A stretch of DNA of 64,000 bases from Clostridiales bacterium (lineage in GTDB: Bacteria > Bacillota > Clostridia > Lachnospirales > Lachnospiraceae). Shown here one piece after another: positions 7,564 to 17,731 of this stretch. The notes beneath the pieces were generated by a model that saw nothing but the letters and a program-made list of their open reading frames with translations, ran no database searches and was not told where the DNA came from. The stretch is from assembly GCA_029007845.1 (NCBI GenBank), contig JAQXIP010000015.1, positions 1 through 64,000 of the forward strand, written 5' to 3'. The position numbers and the translations under genes were made by a program. How positions within the stretch are numbered: the first letter of the stretch is position 1; every line of letters starts with the position of its first letter.

Positions 7564-10500
7564 ATGAGTAACGTAAGAAGAATCTATGTTGAAAAGAAAG
7601 AGCCGTATGCAGTACGGGCAAAGGAGTTAAAAGAAGAATTGAAGAGCTACCTTGGCATCAATACGCTGTCAGGAGTCCGTGTTCTCGTTCGCTATGATGT
7701 GGAGAATCTAAGCCAGGAGACTTATCAGAAAGCACTGGGCATTGTGTTTTCTGAGCCGCCAGTGGACCGGCTGTTTGAGGATACTTTTGACAAAGAAGAG
7801 TCTGACCGGGTATTCTCCGTGGAATATCTTCCGGGACAGTTTGACCAGCGTGCGGATTCCGCAGAGCAGTGTGTAAAGCTTCTGAATGAGAAAGAAGAGC
7901 CAATCATCCGTACTGCCACCACCTATGTATTGTCCGGGACGATATCGGATGAAGAGTTTCAGCGGATTAAAGCATACTGCATCAATCCGGTGGATTCGAG
8001 GGAAACCGATGAAGTGATTCCAAATACACTGGTAACAGAGTATGATGAGCCGGAAGATGTGGCAGTTTTCGCTGGCTTTAAAGATATGGACGAGGCGGAT
8101 TTAAAGACACTTTATGATTCGTTAGGCCTCGCCATGACATTTAAAGATTTTCTTCATATCCAGAATTATTTTGCCGGAGAGGAAAAAAGAGATCCTTCTA
8201 TGACAGAAATCCGGGTTCTGGATACGTATTGGTCTGACCACTGCCGTCATACAACATTCCAGACGGAATTAACGAATGTGGCATTCCAGGATGGATTTTA
8301 CCACGAACCATTTCTGAAAACATATGAAAATTATGTAAAGACCTACGAAGAACTGTATGCAGGACGGGATGACAAATATGTATGTCTCATGGACATTGCC
8401 CTCATGGCTATGAAGAAGCTGAAAAAAGATGGGAAACTCGAAGACATGGAAAAATCAGACGAGATTAATGCCTGCTCCATTGTTGTTCCGGTCGAAATCG
8501 ATGGAAAAGAAGAAGAGTGGCTTGTATTTTTCAAAAATGAAACCCACAACCATCCAACCGAAATCGAGCCATTTGGTGGTGCAGCTACCTGTCTTGGCGG
8601 TGCTATTCGTGATCCATTGTCTGGACGTGGATATGTTTACCAGGCAATGCGTGTAACAGGAGCCGCTGATCCGAGAAAATCAATGAAAGAGACGCTGGAA
8701 GGAAAACTTCCACAGAAAAAGATTGTAACGGGGGCGGCTCATGGTTATAGTTCTTACGGTAACCAGATTGGGCTTGCTACGGGTCTGGTAAGTGAAATCT
8801 ATCATCCAAATTATGTGGCAAAACGTATGGAGATCGGTGCCGTTATGGGTGCAGCTCCGAGAAAAGCGGTAATCAGGGAAAATTCTGATCCGGGTGACCA
8901 GATTATCCTGCTTGGCGGAAGAACAGGACGTGATGGCTGTGGTGGTGCAACCGGATCTTCCAAGGTACACACAACGGAATCGATTCATACATGTGGAGCA
9001 GAGGTTCAGAAAGGAAATGCACCGACAGAGCGTAAGATCCAGCGGTTATTCCGCCGTCCGGAAGTGAGCCATTTGATTAAAAAATGTAATGATTTTGGTG
9101 CAGGTGGTGTTTCCGTTGCCATTGGTGAGCTGGCTGATGGACTTCGGGTGCAGCTTGATAAGGTTCCGAAAAAGTATGCAGGCCTTGATGGAACGGAACT
9201 GGCTATCTCAGAGTCCCAGGAACGTATGGCAATTGTGGTAGATAAAAAAGATGTGGATCAGATGCTACAGTATGCACAGGAGGAGAACCTGGAAGCAGTC
9301 TGCGTGGCAGAAGTGACAGAAGAGCCACGTCTGGTACTGGTTTGGAGAGGAAAAGAGATTGTTAATATTTCCCGTGCATTTCTTGATACGAACGGAGCTC
9401 ATCAGGAAACGGATGTTGTGGTGACTATGCCGGACGAGAAGGAAAATTACTTTAAGAAGAACAGGCCGGTTTCAGATATGAAAGAAGCATGGCTTGCGAA
9501 TCTTTCGGATCTGAATGTCTGCTCTCAGAAAGGGCTTGTGGAGATGTTTGACAGCTCAATCGGGGCAGGAACGGTTGTGATGCCTTATGGCGGAAAATAT
9601 CAGCTTACGCCAACCCAGACAATGATCGCCAAGCTTCCGGTTTTAAAAGGAAACTGCGATACTGTAACAATGATGAGTTATGGATTTGATCCGTTCCTTT
9701 CATCCTGGAGCCCGTACCATGGTTCGGTATATGCAATTATTTCCTCTGTGGCAAAAATTGTTGCCGCAGGTGGCGATATGACAAAAATCCGGTTTACATT
9801 CCAGGAATATTTCCGGAGACTGGGCGATGATCCGACCAGATGGGGAGAGCCGATGGCAGCGCTGCTTGGTGCATTTGACGCCCAGATGAAACTGGGACTT
9901 CCTTCCATCGGAGGAAAGGACAGTATGTCTGGTACGTTTAATGATATTGATGTACCTCCAACCCTTTGTTCCTTTGCGGTTGATGTGGCAAAGATTCAGG
10001 ATGTGCTGACACCGGAATTAAAACAGCCGGGTGACCAGCTTGTTGCATTCCCAATAAAGCGTGATGCGTATGATCTTCCGGATTATGAATACCTGACGAA
10101 TTTGTATAACCAGTTAACGGTTCTGGTGCAGAATAAAACATTCAAGGCGGCTTATGCAGTAGGGTATGGAGGAATCGCAGAGGCTGTATCAAAGATGGCA
10201 TTCGGTAATGGTCTTGGTGTGAAATTAAATGATGCACTGGCAAAAGAAGATTACTTTAAACCAGAATACGGAATGATTATTGCTGAGATATCGAAAGACG
10301 ATCTGGAATGTCTTGCGTCTGTTCAGGCAGAGTACACAGTATTTGCAGAAGTACTCTCCACACCGGAATTTGCAGGACTTTCTATGAACTTGTCTATGGA
10401 AGAAGCTCTGAAAGCATGGAAGGGAACGCTTGAAGGGGTATTCCCGACCAGATCTTTTGTGCCAGAGTCTGACGTGCCAAATCAGGTTTATGAAGAAAAG

Positions 10501-11328
10501 AATGTGCTGGTATGTACAAAGAAGACTGCAACTCCAAAAGTATTTATACCGGTGTTCCCGGGAACGAACTGTGAATATGACCTGACACGTTCTTTTGAAG
10601 AAGCTGGCGCAAAGGTGGAAACCATTGTATTTAAAAACCAGTCAGAACAGAATATCATCGATTCGGTAGCTGCTTTTGAGAGAGCAATTAAAGAATCCCA
10701 GATTATTATGTTCCCTGGTGGTTTCAGCGCAGGTGATGAGCCGGATGGTTCTGCAAAGTTTATTGCATCTATCTTCCGGAATGAGCGGATTAAAGAGGCA
10801 ACCAACGATCTGGTGAAACAGAGAGACGGACTTGTGCTTGGTATCTGTAATGGTTTTCAGGCATTAGTAAAGCTTGGTCTGGTGACTTATGGAGAGATTA
10901 CAGATCTTACAGAGGATTCTCCAACCCTTACCACCAACAGCATTGGCCGTCATATGTCCAAATCGGTTTACACGAAAGTGGTAAGCAATAAATCTCCATG
11001 GCTTGCAAAGGCAGAACTTGGTGGTACGTATGTGATTCCTGCATCTCATGGAGAGGGACGGTTTGTTGCAAATGAGGAATGGCTTAAGAAACTCTTTGCC
11101 AATGGACAGGTAGCAACCCAGTACGCGGATGTAAATGGGGTTCCGACGATGGATGAGGATTTCAATATCAATGGTTCCTATGCAGCAATCGAAGGCATTA
11201 CCAGTCCGGATGGGAGGGTATTTGGCAAGATGGCTCATTCGGAGCGCCGTGGACATGGCGTGGCCCTGAATATTGTGGGTGAACAGAACCAGCATGTATT
11301 TGAAGCTGGAGTGGAGTATTTTCAATAA
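7564..11328 (+). CDS. purL: Phosphoribosylformylglycinamidine synthase (single-chain)
   Basis: 1254 aa; contains DTYWSDHCRHTTF, FKNETHNHPTEIEPFGGAATCLGGAIRDPLSGR and a C-terminal glutaminase domain (FPGTNCEYD, GICNGFQALVKLG). Confidence 0.97.
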   Translation: MSNVRRIYVEKKEPYAVRAKELKEELKSYLGINTLSGVRVLVRYDVENLSQETYQKALGIVFSEPPVDRLFEDTFDKEESDRVFSVEYLPGQFDQRADSAEQCVKLLNEKEEPIIRTATTYVLSGTISDEEFQRIKAYCINPVDSRETDEVIPNTLVTEYDEPEDVAVFAGFKDMDEADLKTLYDSLGLAMTFKDFLHIQNYFAGEEKRDPSMTEIRVLDTYWSDHCRHTTFQTELTNVAFQDGFYHEPFLKTYENYVKTYEELYAGRDDKYVCLMDIALMAMKKLKKDGKLEDMEKSDEINACSIVVPVEIDGKEEEWLVFFKNETHNHPTEIEPFGGAATCLGGAIRDPLSGRGYVYQAMRVTGAADPRKSMKETLEGKLPQKKIVTGAAHGYSSYGNQIGLATGLVSEIYHPNYVAKRMEIGAVMGAAPRKAVIRENSDPGDQIILLGGRTGRDGCGGATGSSKVHTTESIHTCGAEVQKGNAPTERKIQRLFRRPEVSHLIKKCNDFGAGGVSVAIGELADGLRVQLDKVPKKYAGLDGTELAISESQERMAIVVDKKDVDQMLQYAQEENLEAVCVAEVTEEPRLVLVWRGKEIVNISRAFLDTNGAHQETDVVVTMPDEKENYFKKNRPVSDMKEAWLANLSDLNVCSQKGLVEMFDSSIGAGTVVMPYGGKYQLTPTQTMIAKLPVLKGNCDTVTMMSYGFDPFLSSWSPYHGSVYAIISSVAKIVAAGGDMTKIRFTFQEYFRRLGDDPTRWGEPMAALLGAFDAQMKLGLPSIGGKDSMSGTFNDIDVPPTLCSFAVDVAKIQDVLTPELKQPGDQLVAFPIKRDAYDLPDYEYLTNLYNQLTVLVQNKTFKAAYAVGYGGIAEAVSKMAFGNGLGVKLNDALAKEDYFKPEYGMIIAEISKDDLECLASVQAEYTVFAEVLSTPEFAGLSMNLSMEEALKAWKGTLEGVFPTRSFVPESDVPNQVYEEKNVLVCTKKTATPKVFIPVFPGTNCEYDLTRSFEEAGAKVETIVFKNQSEQNIIDSVAAFERAIKESQIIMFPGGFSAGDEPDGSAKFIASIFRNERIKEATNDLVKQRDGLVLGICNGFQALVKLGLVTYGEITDLTEDSPTLTTNSIGRHMSKSVYTKVVSNKSPWLAKAELGGTYVIPASHGEGRFVANEEWLKKLFANGQVATQYADVNGVPTMDEDFNINGSYAAIEGITSPDGRVFGKMAHSERRGHGVALNIVGEQNQHVFEAGVEYFQ

Positions 11329-11338
11329 GTAAAAAAAT

Positions 11339-11390
11339 CCACATATAAACCGGGGGGAATTCTGTCATTCCGCCCGGTTTATATGTGTGG
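11339..11390 (+). terminator. Strong hairpin downstream of purL
   Basis: CCACATATAAACCGGGGGGAAT...ATTCCGCCCGGTTTATATGTGTGG, ~22-bp nearly perfect stem. Confidence 0.75.
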
Positions 11391-11451
11391 GATCAGATTG
11401 TCAATTTTGTAGATAATTTGCTCATTTTTGCTCTTTTTATGTAGCATTTGT

Positions 11452-11480
11452 TTGACAAAAGAGAGAATATGTTTTACAAT
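11452..11480 (+). promoter_or_regulatory. Promoter upstream of the MCP leader
   Basis: TTGACA-N17-TACAAT. Confidence 0.7.
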
Positions 11481-11599
11481 TGTTTGTATTAAATTGATAC
11501 AGAATAAGTGTATTTTTACCTTTTTTTATTACAATTCAGCCAAATTAGGCTGGCAAAGATGTACGGGATTCGATAAAGCCGGACAGCAGGGGGTAGCTT

Positions 11600-13447
11600 A
11601 TGATTAAGACTGAAAAAAAGAAAAAAATGAACAATAAGAATAAAGAAACTAAAATGGCTCTGAAGAAAAAATTGAAAAAAGAACAGAAAAAGAAACCAAA
11701 GAAGGTTCAGCCTAAAACCCATAAAATTAGGAAACGTACCGGTGTTATGCGTACGATTCTTTTGATCGCGATTCTTCCGTTATTGCTTAGTTCGATTATT
11801 ATTACAGCCCGTTCGTTATCTACATTGAAAAAGACGATGGTGTCGGCAGAAAAGTCCAGATTAAAAGGAATCTGCTATACGGTGATGAAGGCATATGATG
11901 AGAAGGCGGTGGGCATCTACTCGATGGAAGAAGGTATGTTCTTTAAAGGAACACTTGCTATTTCTAATAATAACCAGTTTCTGGACTATACAAAACTTGC
12001 CACTGGAACGGATCTTGCCATGTTTTATGGGGATGAATGCCAGTTGACAACTTATTTGTATAAAGATAATAATAAAAATCGGGCGCTGGATATTGAACTG
12101 CCAGAGGCAGCTAAGAAGAAAGTGCTGGAAGAGGGAAAGGATTATTTTGCCGAGGATGTTAAGTACTGCGGTGTTCATTATTATGGCTATTTTGCTCCTT
12201 TAATTAACAATGCGGATACGACAGAAGACGTGGTTGGTGTATTTTTTGCCGGGACTCCTAGAGAGGAAGTAGATAAAGAGATCACCGCTGCTTTAAGAAA
12301 CCAGGTTATTCTTGCCGTTTTATTCATTGTGGTTGCCGGAGTCGCTGCAAGTGTGATTGCCATGGGACTTGCCAGATCCTTAAAGAAGTCCATTGTTTCT
12401 CTGGAATCGCTGTCCGATGGAAATCTTGCTTTTGACATTGACAAAAAAGTATTAAAACGAAAAGATGAGATTGGACAGATCGGAGTGTCAGTTGGAACAC
12501 TACGGGATTCGTTACAGGAAATAATTGGAAATATGAAAGGAGCTGCGGATGAACTGGTGGATGCGGTGGAGACCTTAAATGAGACCGCCGGACAGACGAG
12601 TGAGACGATGGAAGGAGTTACCAGGGCGATTGGTGATATCTCCCAGGGAGCCGTTTCCCAGGCAGAGGATACTCAGGTAGCATATGCAAATGTAACCAGA
12701 ATGGGACAGTTTGTAGATGAGATGGAAAAAGAAATGCAAGTGCTTTCTGCCAGTGCAAACCGTATGAGAATTGCAGAACAGGAAGCAGTTGATATTATTG
12801 CAGAACTGAACCGGACAAATGATAATACGGTGGAAGCAGTTGAAAAAATTGCCAGCCAGACAGAATCAACCAATCAGTCTGTCCAGAAGATTAAGAAAGC
12901 GATTACGTTAATATCGAACATTGCGGAAGAGACGAATCTGTTATCACTGAATGCCAGCATTGAAGCAGCCCGTGCCGGAGAGCAGGGACGAGGATTTGCC
13001 GTAGTTGCCGGTGAGATTCAGAAACTGGCGGAACAGTCCAACCATTCTGCGATGATGATTGCAGATATTATTAATGTGCTGTTAGAAGATTCCAGACTTT
13101 CTATGGAGGCTATGGAAGCAGTAAAAGTCAGTGTAGGAGAGCAGGCAGAAAAACTGGCAATGACAAGAGAAAAATTTGATGAGGTTAGTGAGGGTGTTAC
13201 GGATTCCATGGGTGGAATTAGGAATATCCGTTCCGTGACCGAGAAAATCGACCAGTCTAAGGATAAACTCATTGAGATTATTAATAATCTGTCAGCTGTG
13301 TCAGAAGAAAATGCTGCATCTGCAGAGCAGACAACTGCGGCTACTGAGAGTCTGAATGAGGCTGTGGCAGATCTTAATGTGGCAGCCCAGGCACTGGAAC
13401 GCACATCAGAATCCCTTAAAAAGAGTGTGGGAGTTTTCCGATTCTAA
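11600..13447 (+). CDS. Methyl-accepting chemotaxis protein (Cache sensor, HAMP, MCP signalling domain)
   Basis: TM segment ~[20 protein letters not shown], Cache-like region, HAMP, hairpin tip [36 protein letters not shown] ggggg before ATG 11600. Confidence 0.93.
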   Translation: MIKTEKKKKMNNKNKETKMALKKKLKKEQKKKPKKVQPKTHKIRKRTGVMRTILLIAILPLLLSSIIITARSLSTLKKTMVSAEKSRLKGICYTVMKAYDEKAVGIYSMEEGMFFKGTLAISNNNQFLDYTKLATGTDLAMFYGDECQLTTYLYKDNNKNRALDIELPEAAKKKVLEEGKDYFAEDVKYCGVHYYGYFAPLINNADTTEDVVGVFFAGTPREEVDKEITAALRNQVILAVLFIVVAGVAASVIAMGLARSLKKSIVSLESLSDGNLAFDIDKKVLKRKDEIGQIGVSVGTLRDSLQEIIGNMKGAADELVDAVETLNETAGQTSETMEGVTRAIGDISQGAVSQAEDTQVAYANVTRMGQFVDEMEKEMQVLSASANRMRIAEQEAVDIIAELNRTNDNTVEAVEKIASQTESTNQSVQKIKKAITLISNIAEETNLLSLNASIEAARAGEQGRGFAVVAGEIQKLAEQSNHSAMMIADIINVLLEDSRLSMEAMEAVKVSVGEQAEKLAMTREKFDEVSEGVTDSMGGIRNIRSVTEKIDQSKDKLIEIINNLSAVSEENAASAEQTTAATESLNEAVADLNVAAQALERTSESLKKSVGVFRF

Positions 13448-13449
13448 AA

Positions 13450-13698
13450 ATGGATCATTATGCATATATACTAAGATGCAGTGATGGGACTCTCTACACA
13501 GGCTGGACGAATAATCTGGAAAAGCGGCTCAAAGCACATAATGCTGGGAAAGGGGCAAAATATACAAAATCAAGAAGACCGGTTACACTGGAATATTATG
13601 AAGCATTTGCAACAAAAAGTGAGGCAATGAAACGGGAAGCACAGATAAAAAAATTATCTCGCAGACAGAAAGAAGCATTAATAAATTGTAAGAACTAA
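13450..13698 (+). CDS. GIY-YIG nuclease family protein (YhbQ-like)
   Basis: [45 protein letters not shown]. Confidence 0.95.
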   Translation: MDHYAYILRCSDGTLYTGWTNNLEKRLKAHNAGKGAKYTKSRRPVTLEYYEAFATKSEAMKREAQIKKLSRRQKEALINCKN

Positions 13699-13724
13699 TT
13701 GGGACCTGAATGGAGGGAGATAAG

Positions 13725-14681
13725 ATGCTGAAAAAGAAAATGCCGAAAAAAACAGTCCGCTGTTTGGTAACTGTATTTTTTTCCTGTATTGCATTCCTGG
13801 TAACTGCATGCGGTAAAAAAAGCGATATTACGTCTGCTTCAAAAAACGTGAATACTGCAAAGCCAACAGATGCAGCAGTAGTAACCTCTCCTGCAACGGA
13901 AGTGACGGCAATGCTTGAAGAACCGGAAAACATAAATTATGACCAGTATATTGAAGAATATGCCTCTGATACACCTTTCCAGCTGGAAACCGAACAGCAT
14001 AATATTTTTAGTGGTACATTTGGAAGCGAACAGGTAAAAGTGGATATATGGCCTGAGGCGGATGGAAGCCGTTTTTATGTTCAGGTAGAGGGTGATTTTC
14101 ATTCGGAAGTAATGAAATTTGAGATGCTGCCACAGGAAAATCAGTCTTATGCGATTGAAAAAGAAAATGGTAATTATTTTATGGTAATATGCCAGACGAA
14201 AGACGAAGATGGAAAAACGGTGCTCTCCGGATTGTTTGGAGAAAAAAATGGTCTTGGGGAAGAACCAGTAACGGTTACTCTGAAACTGGCTTATATCAAT
14301 TATACGCCGGATCAGAAACATCTTTATTCTATGGGGGAAGATGAAGAAGTCAGTGATTTTTCCCAGAAAGTTCTGGATGCAATTATGATTGAGGATTCGG
14401 AGACTTTAGCTGATATGATCCAGTATCCGGTAAATATAAAAACTGCTCCTTCAGCTGATAACACAGAGTTTACTACACTTACGATACAGAACCGGGAGCA
14501 GTTTATTTCGTTGAGTTCCAGTCTGGTTTTCACTTCTGAATTTGTTCAAAGCATGTCGGAGTGCTATTCAGATTTTATGTTTAGTAATCAGGATGGAATC
14601 ATGCTTGGAACAGATACGTATAATGTATGGATTTCCCAGAATGAAAAGGGAAAATGGGTGGTTGTTTCTATTAACAATTAA
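13725..14681 (+). CDS. Putative lipoprotein of unknown function
   Basis: Signal peptide with lipobox FLVTACGKKSD; RBS ggaggg before ATG 13725. Confidence 0.75.
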   Translation: MLKKKMPKKTVRCLVTVFFSCIAFLVTACGKKSDITSASKNVNTAKPTDAAVVTSPATEVTAMLEEPENINYDQYIEEYASDTPFQLETEQHNIFSGTFGSEQVKVDIWPEADGSRFYVQVEGDFHSEVMKFEMLPQENQSYAIEKENGNYFMVICQTKDEDGKTVLSGLFGEKNGLGEEPVTVTLKLAYINYTPDQKHLYSMGEDEEVSDFSQKVLDAIMIEDSETLADMIQYPVNIKTAPSADNTEFTTLTIQNREQFISLSSSLVFTSEFVQSMSECYSDFMFSNQDGIMLGTDTYNVWISQNEKGKWVVVSINN

Positions 14682-14718
14682 TTCTATGATCCGCCTGTAA
14701 GAGAAAGGGTGGCTGCAA

Positions 14719-15714
14719 ATGAAGTTTTTTAATACTTTGCTATATGGCAGCAGAAAGGCAAAGCAGTGTATTCTTACCATTATTGTGTTAATAATCGCGT
14801 TTTTGGGACTGCTTGCCACATCTGTAGCAGTATCCTCTCTATCATTAGGTGTTGTGGCTATTTTTGTTCTGCTGATCGACTTGTTATATGCCTCATCCAT
14901 TTCATGGAAAGACCTGGAAAGACAGGAGAAAAAGAATCTGGAGCGGAAGAAAAAAATAGAAAAGGCCAGAAAAAAAGAAACTGGGAAAGAGGACTCCCTG
15001 AAAACAGCAGATCCTGATGCATCTGTGAAGTTATACAAAGGAGAGAATATTAAGGAGCTTCTTTATCGGTATAAAGTGAAAAAAAAGCATAAGGCAATTC
15101 TGGTGGACAGGTACCAAAAGTATCAGATTCGGCAGTGTCCGGCATTTATCTGGATTGAAAAAGGAATGCTTCGCTTTTTATTTCTAACAGAAGAGCCATT
15201 GAAAATAGGGATACCGTTGAAGGAAGTATCAAAGATTTCCTATATTCCCAATGTGGAAGCAAACCCAATGGAAGATTACCGGGAAGTCTTTGATTCCAAA
15301 CTTCTTAGCATGATTTTTTCATCTTACCTTCCATCTCAGTTTATGGTGGAAAAGATGGGACGCAGAGTGATGTGTAAAAATTTATATGAGCTGGCGAATG
15401 GAATTCGTATCACAAATCTGTCGGTAAAAGAACTGTTTTCGCTTTTGCCTTTGCAATTAGAAGTACAGGATCCTTTTATGCAGTCTTCCCAAATTGATGC
15501 ATATTCAAAGGAGGCATACCGCTGTTGGCTTCTTTGGAAAGACGGTATTCTTGAGATGGAAGCATATAAAGCAGAGATCAGCCGGATTCTGAAAGGAATG
15601 ATGCAAACTGGAATGCCCCAGACCACTTTTCAGCACAATATACAAAATATGGTGCAACGGCGTTTTATTACAAAAGAATTTGCAGATTACTATATAGAAC
15701 GATATAAAGAATAA
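14719..15714 (+). CDS. Conserved hypothetical membrane protein with charged coiled-coil linker
   Basis: N-terminal TM helices, K/E-rich linker, globular C-terminus; good RBS and codon usage. Confidence 0.7.
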   Translation: MKFFNTLLYGSRKAKQCILTIIVLIIAFLGLLATSVAVSSLSLGVVAIFVLLIDLLYASSISWKDLERQEKKNLERKKKIEKARKKETGKEDSLKTADPDASVKLYKGENIKELLYRYKVKKKHKAILVDRYQKYQIRQCPAFIWIEKGMLRFLFLTEEPLKIGIPLKEVSKISYIPNVEANPMEDYREVFDSKLLSMIFSSYLPSQFMVEKMGRRVMCKNLYELANGIRITNLSVKELFSLLPLQLEVQDPFMQSSQIDAYSKEAYRCWLLWKDGILEMEAYKAEISRILKGMMQTGMPQTTFQHNIQNMVQRRFITKEFADYYIERYKE

Positions 15715-15730
15715 GAAAGAGAGAAAAATT

Positions 15731-16603
15731 ATGGCAGGAAAAGTAGCAGTAATGACAGACAGTAATAGTGGAATTACACCGGAGCAGGGAAAGGAACTTG
15801 GTGTATTTGTTTTGCCTATGCCTTTTATGGTAAATGGTGAGACTTATTTAGAGCATGTGGAGCTTACCCAGGAAGAATTTTATCAGAGATTAAAAGAGGA
15901 TGCAGAGATCTCAACTTCCCAGCCTGCCGCAGGCTCAGTACTTGATTTCTGGAATCAGGCATTGGAATCCGGATATGAAGAAATCGTGTATATTCCGATG
16001 TCCAGCGGATTGAGCGGTTCTTGTCAGACAGCTGTCATGCTTTCCCAGGATTATGATGGAAAGGTGCAGGTTGTGGACAACCAGAGAGTGTCGGTTACGA
16101 TGCGTCAGAGTGTAATTGATGCAAAGCTGATGGCAGACCGGGGGATGAGTGCAAGTGAAATTCGTCAAAAACTGGAAGAAACCAAATTTGATTCCAGTAT
16201 TTATATTATGCTGGATACCTTAAAATATCTGAAAAAAGGTGGACGGATTACGCCGGCCGCTGCCGCTATGGGTACCATTTTAAGATTAAAACCCGTGCTT
16301 CAGATTCAGGGTGAGAAGCTGGATGCATATGCAAAAGCCCGAAATTTAAAACAGGCCAAAAGCATTATGTTAGATGCCATGGAGAAAGATTTTAAAGAGC
16401 GCTTTTCGGAAAAAGAAGATTACAGCGACATGAAGATCTGTGTGGTACATTCGAATAATCTGGAAGAAGCAATGATTTTTAAGAAAGAAGTGGAAGAACG
16501 TTTTCTGGGTCACGATGTTTATGTAGATTGTCTTGCGTTAAGCATTGCCTGTCATATTGGAAGTGGTGCGCTTGCCATTGCCTGTACAAAAGACATTCTG
16601 TAA
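15731..16603 (+). CDS. DegV family (fatty-acid binding) protein
   Basis: VAVMTDSNSGITPEQGKELGVFVLPMPFMVNGETYLE, ISTSQPAAG, YIPMSSGLSGSCQTA. Confidence 0.95.
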   Translation: MAGKVAVMTDSNSGITPEQGKELGVFVLPMPFMVNGETYLEHVELTQEEFYQRLKEDAEISTSQPAAGSVLDFWNQALESGYEEIVYIPMSSGLSGSCQTAVMLSQDYDGKVQVVDNQRVSVTMRQSVIDAKLMADRGMSASEIRQKLEETKFDSSIYIMLDTLKYLKKGGRITPAAAAMGTILRLKPVLQIQGEKLDAYAKARNLKQAKSIMLDAMEKDFKERFSEKEDYSDMKICVVHSNNLEEAMIFKKEVEERFLGHDVYVDCLALSIACHIGSGALAIACTKDIL

Positions 16604-16642
16604 GGATTAGAATGGAAATCAGACAAAAGAAATTACAGTATA

Positions 16643-16684
16643 AAAAATGCCGGGGGTACAATTCATGTTGCCCCCGGCATTTTT
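16643..16684. terminator. Bidirectional terminator between convergent degV and arcC
   Basis: AAAAATGCCGGGGG...CCCCCGGCATTTTT, 14-bp perfect stem. Confidence 0.9.
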
Positions 16685-16687
16685 AGT

Positions 16688-16707
16688 CGTGCGCCTAGCG
16701 GCGCACG
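16688..16707. repeat. Short GC-rich hairpin next to the terminator
   Basis: CGTGCGCC-tagc-GGCGCACG. Confidence 0.6.
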
Positions 16708-16719
16708 CTTCTATAAGGC

Positions 16720-17664
16720 TCAGCCTTCCGTGATAATCGTTCCGCACCGGCCCTTCATAGCTGATTTTGCTTTTGAAAGAGAGGTAATAATTGTTTTTCT
16801 TTCCGGATGGTTTGCTACAAAAGTACATGCTGACTGGATTTTTGGCAGCATGGAATGCTCTGGAAAATGTCCTTCTGCAATGTATTCTCTTGCTTCGGCA
16901 GAGGTAAGGGAACTGAGTGGCTGTTCTGCAGGCTGTCCATAATTGAGACATACCCGGTCTACACCGGTAAGGAACAAAAGAGTGTCAGCACTTAACAGTT
17001 CTGCCATTTTTTCAGCCGTATAGTCCTTTTCGATTACAGCACTGGCACCTTTCAGTTTTACACCCTGCTCTAATACCGGAATACCACCGCCTCCTGCTGC
17101 GATTACAATCTGTCCGGCATCCGAGAGTGCACGGATTGCATCAATTTCGTAGATATCCAGTGGCATAGGTGATGCCACAATCCGGCGGAAGCCTTTTCCT
17201 TCTTTGATTACATGGTTTCCTTTCTTTTCTTCTTCTTTTGCCTCTTCCTCACTCATGGAGCGTCCAATGATTTTTGTAGGATTTGCAAAAGCCTGGTCAA
17301 ATGGATCAACCCGTACCTGGGTGATCAGGGTTGATACAGGACAGAAGATTCCTCTTGTGATTAATTCAGAACGAATGGCATTCTGCAGGTCATATCCGAT
17401 ATATCCCTGACTCATGGCACTGCAGACCGACATTGGTGCAACGGTATAGGTGGAATCCAGTCTGGAGAATTCTGTCATGGCTGTATGAACCATGCCGACC
17501 TGAGGGGCATTGCTGTGGGTAATTACGATCTGATACTTTGCTTCCACCAGATCCGCAACGGCCTTTGCTGCCTCTTTCACTGCACTTTGTTGTTCTGGAA
17601 GGGTTCTTCCGAAAGAAGTACGTCCAAGAACAACAACCACTTTTTTGTTTGACATATCATTCAT
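16720..17664 (-). CDS. arcC: Carbamate kinase (divergent)
   Basis: Overall match to carbamate kinase (ITHSNAPQVGMVHTAMTEF, VIAAGGGGIPVL, DTLLFLTGVDRVCLNYG); N-terminal loop is LGRTSFG instead of LGGNA. Confidence 0.85.
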   Translation of the reverse strand: MNDMSNKKVVVVLGRTSFGRTLPEQQSAVKEAAKAVADLVEAKYQIVITHSNAPQVGMVHTAMTEFSRLDSTYTVAPMSVCSAMSQGYIGYDLQNAIRSELITRGIFCPVSTLITQVRVDPFDQAFANPTKIIGRSMSEEEAKEEEKKGNHVIKEGKGFRRIVASPMPLDIYEIDAIRALSDAGQIVIAAGGGGIPVLEQGVKLKGASAVIEKDYTAEKMAELLSADTLLFLTGVDRVCLNYGQPAEQPLSSLTSAEAREYIAEGHFPEHSMLPKIQSACTFVANHPERKTIITSLSKAKSAMKGRCGTIITEG

Positions 17665-17731
17665 CTCGCTTTCAAAAGAATAGTTATGATGTGAGGCTCA
17701 CATTTATCTTATTATACCATAAAAATTGTTG

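Noticed and set aside
10864-11325. 153-aa minus ORF antisense to purL (and many similar antisense ORFs inside htpG, alr, murE, nifJ etc.)
   Set aside because: Shadow ORFs opposite well-supported genes, with biased composition and no RBS or homology signal.
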